Source: SCUN01 sp046598935
GTDB lineage: Bacteria; Acidobacteriota; Vicinamibacteria; Vicinamibacterales; SCN-69-37
Direction of reading: 5' to 3'
DNA length: 20,938 nucleotides
Assembly: GCA_046598935.1 (NCBI GenBank)
Contig: JBKJHW010000115.1
Coordinates: forward strand, 1 to 20,938
Shown in pieces: positions 15,601 to 20,938 of this stretch; the first letter of the stretch is position 1; each line of letters begins with the position of its first letter. Both the position numbers and the translations under genes were made by a program. The notes under the pieces were generated by a model. It was given only the letters and a program-made list of their open reading frames with translations. It was not told where the DNA came from and made no database searches.

Positions 15601-15691
15601 GCACCTTGTTCCGGCCGAAGTACTGAGCGCGCGCATCCGCCGCGACAAGAACGAACGCCGCCACGAATGCCGTGATCAAGAACCGGCGCAT
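12644..15691 (-). CDS. Outer-membrane protein fusing gluzincin peptidase, TolB-type propeller and C-terminal beta-barrel
   Basis: A 1015-residue exported protein. A signal peptide covers residues 1-22 (MRRFLITAFVAAFVLV, then ADARAQ). Residues ~35-270 form a peptidase-MA-like gluzincin domain with HELVHAYQF (H136, E137, H140) and a third ligand in FVEGMAEY (E170). Residues ~285-620 are a TolB-type propeller with repeated SPDG/WSPDSNSIVF-type blades (LSPAWSPDSNSIVFVG; EPAFTPDGKAIVFST). Residues ~640-1015 are rich in alternating beta strands (GVSRWGAYAGGSVSAL; EIEYGRVPMEIVGFFDAGVAW) and the protein ends in F, as outer-membrane barrels do. The barrel resembles Omp85/surface-antigen proteins but has no visible POTRA repeats. 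The ATG at 15691 follows an extended -10 box by 6 nt. It lies downstream of tamA-tamB on the same strand. The zinc motif is intact, so it is probably an active surface or periplasm-facing peptidase; the orientation is unknown. Confidence 0.83.
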   Translation of the reverse strand: MRRFLITAFVAAFVLVAADARAQYFGRNKVQYRTFQFQVLATEHFDLYYYPEEAEAAKIVARLAERWRARLGRFFEHELRGRQSVILYAAAAHFRQTNAVDGLLGEGTGGVTEALRRRIVLPMGGSLADTDHVLGHELVHAYQFDMTGNTERMTDGSVPAILTFPLWFVEGMAEYVSLGSVDAQTAMWVRDGVLSEKLPRVQDLEKPEYFPYRWGHAFWAYVGAKWGDRWVASLLRASANPRSDLNGFAAQLGTTPDELNRGWHHAMQEATAALEADRPSMTSAARRLISEDSGGGRLNVGPKLSADGRAMVFFSEKDMFSVDLYLADPSTGRVERRLTKTANDPHFDSLQFLNSAGAWSPGGRSLAFTALRSGAPVLGLMDVALGSIIREIPLKGLDDALSPAWSPDSNSIVFVGNRGGLVDLYRLTITTGLVEPLTRDAFAEFEPAFTPDGKAIVFSTDRFSTDLAGLVPGPLRLARMDLSTNEVQPIAGFRRGKHLSPQVAPDGATLTFVAEPDGVANVYRMSIDGGPISQLTSFATGVAGITSTSPALSMAGSTGRLAFSVFEKGGAAVYVLEAADAVSLVSPFESTRGAVLPPRTTADGPLQQIVTDFRRGLPPASASPPSTPYGRKLELDAIGQPSVSAGVSRWGAYAGGSVSALFKDVLGDRLLSTGAQVSGTLEDLGGWLTYFNRRHRWNWGVSAAQSPYRAEFVQAFSDPEENTFIAKTSIDRQLSRGVFGLAEYPFNQSKRLEVSMGARHLSFSREQRTSTFDLASGQLIQRTQEKVPVGRPLNLAEASMAFVHDTSYFGAVSPIFGRRYRLEASHSRGTLSYNSLLVDARQYIMPIRPVTIGIRAMSYGRYGRDAGNELLVPLFLGYPEILHGYGFGSFSSNECPDARTADGAARLCAPLDHLIGTRVAVANIEVRAPIPGLFRGEIEYGRVPMEIVGFFDAGVAWSATTRPEFAGGTRPVSRSVGAAMRVNVFGLFAAELSAARPLDRVTKSLRWQLGIRQGF

Positions 15692-15697
15692 GCAGGC

Positions 15698-15706
15698 ACT
15701 CTATCA
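15698..15706 (-). promoter_or_regulatory. Putative extended -10 box for the peptidase-barrel gene
   Basis: On the minus strand TGATAGAGT matches TGnTAnnnT; its hexamer TAGAGT (15703-15698) ends 6 nt before the ATG at 15691. The upstream side runs directly into the palindromic repeat, which would supply any -35 contact. This suggests that the gene has its own promoter in addition to possible read-through from tamB. Confidence 0.4.
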
Positions 15707-15766
15707 AGGGTCTGTCCCTGAACTACAGCGTAGAGGGTCTGTCCCTGAACTACAGGGACAGACCCC
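15707..15766. repeat. One and a half copies of the 31-bp palindrome between tamB and the peptidase-barrel gene
   Basis: A 22-bp sequence occurs twice in direct order, at 15707-15728 and 15734-15755 (27-bp period). The second copy continues into a full palindrome: arms GGGTCTGTCCCTG (15735-15747) and CAGGGACAGACCC (15753-15765) around the loop AACTA. The first copy lacks the closing arm, so it is a truncated unit. The complete unit matches the one at 7113-7143 in 29 of 31 bases, differing only in the loop. On the minus strand the hairpin begins one base after the tamB TAA stop. In RNA it could lower read-through or protect tamB mRNA from 3' decay. Confidence 0.9.
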
Positions 15767-18700
15767 TTAATAATTAAAAAAGAAGATCAGATCGAGACCA
15801 AAGCGTTCTGTGCGTTGCAAAAGTGAACGCTGCGCGCGCGAGCCGGGCCCTTGCGCCGTGTTGGCCTGCAGCCGGAGGAATCGCGCGAGTTGATACTCCG
15901 CGGTGAGTTCACTGATGCTCTGCGAGCCGAACTGCTGAGCGAATTGCACGAAGAGGCGGCTGCCGATCTGCTCGCCGATCCGGATACGCGGCGCGACGTT
16001 CTGGCCGAACGTGACGGTCTCGAGTTCGACGAGGTCGAGGTCGAGCGCCTTGCTCAGGCGCTGCGCGATCGGCGCCGTGACGAAACCGCCGGCCAGCGAC
16101 GCCGCGGCGCCGACAAGGTCGGCGCGTTGCGTTTCGCCGAGCTGATTCACGGGCCGGTTGAAAATGATCATCGACAGGATATCGGCTTCGTCGAGCGGCA
16201 GATTGCTGCCGAGCACCAGCTCCGGATCCGAGAGGCGCCCGCGCACATCCACGCGCGCCTCGACGCCCTGCACCGTACGCACGCCGCGCAGGTCGAAGAT
16301 CGGATCCGGCGGCGTCTCGCCGTTGAAACGGATCTGGCCGCCGCGCTGAATCTCGAAGCGCCGTCCCTGAAACGAATAAACGCCGCGCACCGTCGTAATG
16401 TCGCCGATCACAACCGGCTCGCCTCCCGGCTGGCGCGTCGCCTGCAGCTCGCCGCCGACCGTGACGTTGAGATCGCCCAGCGACCAGCTGTCTTTTGCAG
16501 CGGAACGAATACTCGAGCCGCGCAAAATGAAATTGTCCGGGGCGAGAAGGCGAACGTCAACCTCGAGGCCGGAGAAGAACGATTTCGAACTGAAGCGCGC
16601 CGGCTTCCGAGCCGCCGCTTCGGCTGCGGCGCGCGCCGCGTCGGCCCGAAGATCGACCACCGTCACGCCCTCGGGCGGCAAATTGGTTTCTGCGACGAGC
16701 GCCAGCGGATCGCCGGCCAGCACGCGCAGCAGCCGATCGATTTCGATTCGGCCGTTGGCCAGCTCCAGATTGCCCGTCAATTTCGGGTGATCGAGATCGC
16801 CGGACAGCTGCAGCAGCGCCGACAGCTCGATGTCGCCGATCGCGTTGTCAACAATGCCGACGCGATCCGCCTCGAGGTTCATCGTAAACGCGCCGGCCTT
16901 CTCGCCGCCGACCGCGAGCTGCCCGGTGATTGTGACGGGATGATTGTGCTTATCCTGCGCGACGAAGCGGCGGACGGTGATCAGGTCCGGCTGGAAGCCG
17001 ATATCCGCCTGGATCCGCGAGAAGCCGATCCCGGCCGACGGCACCTCGAATGCGCCATCAGCGACGGCGACGGTGCCCGTCACGCGAGGCCGTGCGGCCG
17101 CGCCGACGATGCGGACGTCGGCGATGAGCGCGCCGCCGATCTTTTCGAGCCGCGGCGCCACCGGCGCGAGGATGCGAAGGTCAAGCGGCTCGGTGACAAG
17201 ACTGAGATCCCAGTCGGGCGTCGGCACCGATGCCGCGAGGTTGGCGGCGCCCATCACGTATGACAGCGGCACAAGCCCCTCGGCCTTCAGCGCGACGCCG
17301 TCAGGCTGCGTCATTGTCACATCCAGCCTGGCGCCGCCGTTCGCGAGATCGACGGAGCCGGCGAGCCCGGCGATTTGATAGCCGCGCACGGTGAGAGCGT
17401 TGCCATCGAGGGTGATGCGCCCGCGGGGATCCGTCATCCGGCCAACCAGCGACACCGTTGCGGACGCGCGGCCGGTGACGTCGAGTCCCAACCCGAGGAA
17501 CTGGTCGATCGCTGCGAGATCGACGTTGGTTGCCGTGGCAGACAGGCGGTCAGTGGGCGTCAGCTCGCCGTCGGAGATCAGCAGTGTGCCGTCGAGGTTG
17601 ATGGCCTGCACGCCGTTCGTCAGGCGAAGGTTGTTCGCAATCACCCGGGAGGTCGTCACGCGCAGATGACCGACGGACGGATCGATCCGCCAGATGTCGG
17701 TGCCGCGCGAGATCTCGGCTTCCGTGAAATCGGCCGTCAGCTCGCCGGCCCAGTCCGCCTTGAACGACGCCTTCGCGAGGAACTCGTTGATGCGGCCGGC
17801 GGCGCTTCCGCGGAACACTGTCCACGAATCAAGCTGGCCGTCGAGCAGGAACTCATTGGTCACGCTGCCGCTGAGGCTCGTCCACGTCGCCGCCTGGACG
17901 CGCAGCGGCCCGTTGGTACGGACCGAATCCCACTCGGGCAGGACGAAGTCCACGTTCGCGGCCACGCTCGAGAACGTGCCAAGAATCGAATCGGTGAGCG
18001 CGGCGCTCGTGCCCGTCGCGGTGATTCGCGGCGCATCGAACGTCCCGCGGATCTCCCCTTGTGCGGTCAACGGCCCGTGGACGTCGCGCTCGGTCCACGG
18101 CTTCAGGGCGTCGACGTCAACGGCCGTCACTTCGAAGGTCGCCGCGGAGACGCCGGCGGTGATGGCGATGCGGCCGCGCGCGGTCACGCGCAGCCCCTGC
18201 CCTTCGAGCTCGATCGACTGCGCGTTAAACACGCCGTCGCGCCATTCGCCGGAGATCACGCCGCGATCGACGCGCACCCGCGCCAGAAACGACGGCGTCA
18301 GACGCAGCGTGCCGCGCGCCTGCATGTGCAGCGCGACATCCGGGATGTTGTCCTGCCATTCGACGATGAGATCCGCGGCGCCGTTGAGATTGCCGGCGCC
18401 CGATGGCGGCGCGCCGAACTTGACGGGATCAAAACCGACGATGTTGCCGATGATTCGCGCGGTATTGCGATGGGCGGTGCGCGAGAATGTCACCTCGGCG
18501 TTCGTCACACGCGCATCGCCGAAGCTCGAATCAACGAGGTTGCCGCGGCCCGCGAAATCGATGTCCGTCCAGTTGGCGCCGCTCCCCGTCACTCGGACGT
18601 GCCCGTTCATCCGGGACGTGAAGAGCGGGTCATCGAGGCCGGTCATCCTAAGCGCGTGCCCCAGGCGCTGGGCGTTGATCCCCTTGAAATCGCCCTCGGT

Positions 18701-20164
18701 CATGAGCGTCACGCCGGCCGGAGAGCTCGTCAGCTCGACGAGCGTGCCCGCGGCGAGCGTGCCGCCCTCGACTGTCGATTCGGTCAGCCGCGCCGTCGCG
18801 CGCCACTCTCTCTCAGTCCAGCGCGCGGTAAACGTCTCGGCGCCGAACAGCGCGTCGATATTCGGAAAGCCCCACTCGGCCGGCAGGCGCCGCGGATCAA
18901 TGCGGACGAGAGTGTCGCCGGTCACGTCGATGACGAACACGGGACTTGTCGTGACCGTGCCTGCGATATGCCCGTGCGCGCCGTACGCGGACGCCTGCGT
19001 ATCGAACGTGACGCGGTTGTTCGCATATGTGAAACGTCCGTTGAGCGAATCGGCTGCGATGTCGAATGCCCGCACCGGCCCGCCCGCGAGCCTGACGTCG
19101 GCCACCCACGTCGCCGGTGAGCCGGTACCGACAACGACGTAGTTGACCCGGCCGTTGAGCACACTCGCCCACCGCCGGTCGCCGGTCACGGCGTGCGCGT
19201 CGAACCTCGAGAGGTCCGCCTGGCCGGTTATCGTGAGCACATTCGGGCGCGACGCGATCACTGTGTCGACGACGAAGTCGCCGGCTGTCGTCGTGAGAGA
19301 TCCCTGAATCGTCGTGCGGTCGAATGTGCCGCCGACCCTCACGGGGCCCGTGGCATTGAGCGAGATAGTTTCGAGCAACGGCGTGAAGACCCTCCACGCG
19401 CGGGTGTTGAGCTGGCCGAGCCCGACGTTCAGGCTGACAGGCCTGGCGACCGGGCTGGTGCCGACTGTCCCGTCGACATCAAGCGCGCCCGTCGGGCTAT
19501 CGATCCGGAGCTTCGTCAGCGTGGTGTTGTCCTGGCCGAACGTCAGCACACCCGTCACCGACCGCGCCAGGAACCCGTCGTCAGGCGTGGCGAAGCTCAG
19601 CCGGTTGAGTGTGACCTCTGTCGGCCCCCCGATGCGTACCTTCAGATCGCCGTTGACCCGGTTGAGCTCCGGCGGCAGACGCCATGTGCTTTCGCGAGCG
19701 TTCGCCAGTACGCGGCCGTTGACGAGCTCGACGCGCGCAAGCTCGAACGGCGCCGAAGGCCCAGACGGGGGTCTCGGCTTTCCCCAGTCGCTCCAGCTCC
19801 AGCGGCCCTGCGATTCCTCGATCACAAACAGGAAGTCGGTGAGGCGGATGAAGGTGATCTCGCGTCCGCCGCGAGCGAGGCTCCACGCGCTGTAGTCGAG
19901 ATCGATGCGCGTTGCGGAAAACACCGTTTTGCCGCGGTGCTCGAATGTGACATCGCTGAGGGTCACGCCCCGGAGGAGCGAACCACTGACACGGCCGACG
20001 CGAAAGGTACCGTCCAGAAAGTTACTGGCCTGGCTTTCAATGAGCTGGCGCACTTCGCCGCGGGTCCACTCCGATCGAATCAGCAGCACGGCAGCCAGCA
20101 GCAGGAGCGCGATCAGCGCCACAGTGAATATCGACAGCCGCTTGAACCACCGGCGCCAGCGCAT
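15767..20164 (-). CDS. tamB: TamB-family inner-membrane-anchored bridge protein (DUF490)
   Basis: A 1465-residue protein. One N-terminal hydrophobic helix (~11-29, SIFTVALIALLLLAAVLLI) anchors it in the inner membrane. The rest is almost entirely short beta strands with recurring phrases such as TGTVTTSPVF, GNLNGAADLIVEW and ITLDGNALTVRGYQIAGLAG, the repetitive groove-like structure of AsmA/TamB proteins. The C-terminal ~330 residues match the DUF490 domain (VSVGGELQATRQPGG-like and DEADILSMIIFNRPVNQLG segments). TamB spans the periplasm and works with an Omp85 partner in outer-membrane protein assembly and/or phospholipid transport. The ATG at 20164 overlaps the Omp85 stop by one base (TGATG), so the two are translationally coupled, supporting a TamA-TamB pair. 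A TTG one codon upstream is not needed as start. The stop is immediately followed by a palindromic repeat. Confidence 0.9.
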   Translation of the reverse strand: MRWRRWFKRLSIFTVALIALLLLAAVLLIRSEWTRGEVRQLIESQASNFLDGTFRVGRVSGSLLRGVTLSDVTFEHRGKTVFSATRIDLDYSAWSLARGGREITFIRLTDFLFVIEESQGRWSWSDWGKPRPPSGPSAPFELARVELVNGRVLANARESTWRLPPELNRVNGDLKVRIGGPTEVTLNRLSFATPDDGFLARSVTGVLTFGQDNTTLTKLRIDSPTGALDVDGTVGTSPVARPVSLNVGLGQLNTRAWRVFTPLLETISLNATGPVRVGGTFDRTTIQGSLTTTAGDFVVDTVIASRPNVLTITGQADLSRFDAHAVTGDRRWASVLNGRVNYVVVGTGSPATWVADVRLAGGPVRAFDIAADSLNGRFTYANNRVTFDTQASAYGAHGHIAGTVTTSPVFVIDVTGDTLVRIDPRRLPAEWGFPNIDALFGAETFTARWTEREWRATARLTESTVEGGTLAAGTLVELTSSPAGVTLMTEGDFKGINAQRLGHALRMTGLDDPLFTSRMNGHVRVTGSGANWTDIDFAGRGNLVDSSFGDARVTNAEVTFSRTAHRNTARIIGNIVGFDPVKFGAPPSGAGNLNGAADLIVEWQDNIPDVALHMQARGTLRLTPSFLARVRVDRGVISGEWRDGVFNAQSIELEGQGLRVTARGRIAITAGVSAATFEVTAVDVDALKPWTERDVHGPLTAQGEIRGTFDAPRITATGTSAALTDSILGTFSSVAANVDFVLPEWDSVRTNGPLRVQAATWTSLSGSVTNEFLLDGQLDSWTVFRGSAAGRINEFLAKASFKADWAGELTADFTEAEISRGTDIWRIDPSVGHLRVTTSRVIANNLRLTNGVQAINLDGTLLISDGELTPTDRLSATATNVDLAAIDQFLGLGLDVTGRASATVSLVGRMTDPRGRITLDGNALTVRGYQIAGLAGSVDLANGGARLDVTMTQPDGVALKAEGLVPLSYVMGAANLAASVPTPDWDLSLVTEPLDLRILAPVAPRLEKIGGALIADVRIVGAAARPRVTGTVAVADGAFEVPSAGIGFSRIQADIGFQPDLITVRRFVAQDKHNHPVTITGQLAVGGEKAGAFTMNLEADRVGIVDNAIGDIELSALLQLSGDLDHPKLTGNLELANGRIEIDRLLRVLAGDPLALVAETNLPPEGVTVVDLRADAARAAAEAAARKPARFSSKSFFSGLEVDVRLLAPDNFILRGSSIRSAAKDSWSLGDLNVTVGGELQATRQPGGEPVVIGDITTVRGVYSFQGRRFEIQRGGQIRFNGETPPDPIFDLRGVRTVQGVEARVDVRGRLSDPELVLGSNLPLDEADILSMIIFNRPVNQLGETQRADLVGAAASLAGGFVTAPIAQRLSKALDLDLVELETVTFGQNVAPRIRIGEQIGSRLFVQFAQQFGSQSISELTAEYQLARFLRLQANTAQGPGSRAQRSLLQRTERFGLDLIFFFNY

Positions 20165-20938
20165 CAAAACGCCTGCCCGATGCTGAAGTGGAGCCGGAAG
20201 CGGCGATACTGCCCGGCGGCGAAACCTTTAATCACCAGTTCGGCGTCCGGCGTCAGCTGGTACGCGATGTCCAGCCGGATCGGACCCACCAGCGTCCGGT
20301 AGCGCAGGCCAACGCCGATGTCCGCGCGGATGTCTTTCACGGGGATGCGCCAGCTCTTGTTCCACACGTTTCCGGCGTCCACGAATCCGACGACGCCGAA
20401 GTTACTGGCGCCGGGAGAGAATCGGATTTCGGCGCTCGACTCCAACATGGAGAAGCCGCCGATCGGCAACCCCTCCGCCGTGAGCGGCGCCACCTCGAAG
20501 CGGCCCCATCCGCGCAGGCTCGTCGCCCCGCCGAGGAAGTAGCGCTTGAAGAACGGCACGCTGAGATTCGGATCGGCCTTCGATCCGATCGACCCCGCGC
20601 GAAGATGCCCGGCCAGGACGAAGTTCGGGCCCGCCGAGTAGTAGCCGCGGCCCTCGCCCGAAATCTCTCGATACGAAAAATCGCCGCCCGCTACTTTGCC
20701 CGCGGCCTCGGCGTGGATCGACAGCAGCGTGCCGCCGCGCGCATCGAGCAGATTCGCGACAGTGTTTCGCTGGGCGTCGACAGTGATCGCCGACACCGCT
20801 CCGCTACCGACACCGGTCTGGGGATTCAGGCCGAGCGCGATCAGCGTCGGCCGAAAGTCGGCATCGGCGAGCGCGGCGTCCGAAACCCGGTACGACTCAT
20901 ATTCACGCGCGAGCGCAATCGCGACGGAGCCGCGCGCC
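20164..20938 (-). CDS. Omp85-family outer-membrane protein (TamA/BamA-like), 5' end outside window
   Basis: The last 257 residues of an outer-membrane barrel protein are visible; the frame is open to the window edge. The POTRA domains and early strands are missing. The C-terminal bacterial surface antigen domain is clear: FFKRYFLGGATSLRGWGRF contains the family's RGxG loop motif, followed by GLRYRTLVGPIRLDIAYQL, a penultimate-strand phrase seen in almost all Omp85 proteins. The protein ends FRLHFSIGQAF with a terminal aromatic residue, matching the beta-signal. Coupling to tamB (stop-start TGATG) points to the TamA role and not the essential BamA, but the missing N-terminus prevents a firm choice. 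No internal start should be used: a GTG at 20796 lies within the barrel. Confidence 0.88.
   Translation of the reverse strand, partial: ARGSVAIALAREYESYRVSDAALADADFRPTLIALGLNPQTGVGSGAVSAITVDAQRNTVANLLDARGGTLLSIHAEAAGKVAGGDFSYREISGEGRGYYSAGPNFVLAGHLRAGSIGSKADPNLSVPFFKRYFLGGATSLRGWGRFEVAPLTAEGLPIGGFSMLESSAEIRFSPGASNFGVVGFVDAGNVWNKSWRIPVKDIRADIGVGLRYRTLVGPIRLDIAYQLTPDAELVIKGFAAGQYRRFRLHFSIGQAF

Noticed and set aside
15707..15766. CRISPR-like direct repeats
   Set aside because: There are only two copies with a 5-nt gap, no spacer-sized intervals and no cas genes. The unit is a palindromic repeat.
15851..19142. Long open frames on the plus strand (up to 581 codons) opposite tamB
   Set aside because: They are Arg/Ala-rich translations antisense to a clearly homologous protein, as expected where GC-rich codons rarely give stops on the other strand. 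They have no domain signature.
20794..20796. GTG at 20796 as the start of a short separate barrel gene
   Set aside because: The same frame continues open with barrel-like sequence to the window edge, so the gene is simply cut by the window.

Overview
The window is about 21 kb of very GC-rich, densely coding bacterial DNA. It carries 13 protein genes, two of them cut by the window edges, and no RNA genes, insertion sequences or CRISPR array. An outer membrane is implied by an Omp85 barrel protein next to a TamB protein and by a second barrel protein. The gene set (TolB-propeller peptidases, small zinc ribbons, DUF3014 and DUF3810 proteins, intergenic palindromes) resembles soil Acidobacteriota of the Vicinamibacteria type. 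That placement is inferred from gene style only, not from a marker gene.

Left part (1-8053). A delta-1-pyrroline-5-carboxylate dehydrogenase (minus strand, 3' end outside the window) diverges from a small STAS-domain protein. A plus-strand series follows: a secreted propeller/M28 metallopeptidase, a protein with a cyclic-phosphate-processing-receiver-like domain between two zinc ribbons, a membrane-anchored DUF3014 protein, an acyl-CoA delta-9 desaturase, a response regulator and an 85-residue zinc-ribbon protein. The first three are almost contiguous. The last three each have their own -10-like box right before the start codon.

Middle (8010-12537). A two-gene minus-strand operon encodes a type II NADH dehydrogenase and a DUF3810 membrane metallopeptidase, overlapping by 8 nt. 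It diverges across only 24 nt from a cytoplasmic Mo-bisMGD oxidoreductase of the formate dehydrogenase/DMSO reductase superfamily.

Right part (12538-20938). All genes are on the minus strand: a TamA/BamA-like Omp85 protein (5' end outside the window), TamB, and a 1015-residue protein combining a gluzincin peptidase domain, a TolB-type propeller and a predicted outer-membrane barrel. The first two form the envelope translocation/assembly module. The third is a candidate client or partner.

Three points stand out. (1) The two zinc ribbons of the receiver-like protein and the separate 85-residue protein share one gapless C-x2-C-x28-C-x2-C pattern with the same extra conserved residues. (2) A 31-bp palindrome occurs twice, 29/31 identical; one copy encodes the C-terminus and stop codon of the desaturase and the other abuts the tamB stop codon. 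A different, larger palindrome built on a 10-bp period lies between two convergent genes. (3) Many start codons lie 6-9 nt after a TAnnnT box, and both divergent gene pairs share a tiny AT-rich symmetric core, suggesting leaderless or near-leaderless transcripts and bidirectional promoters.
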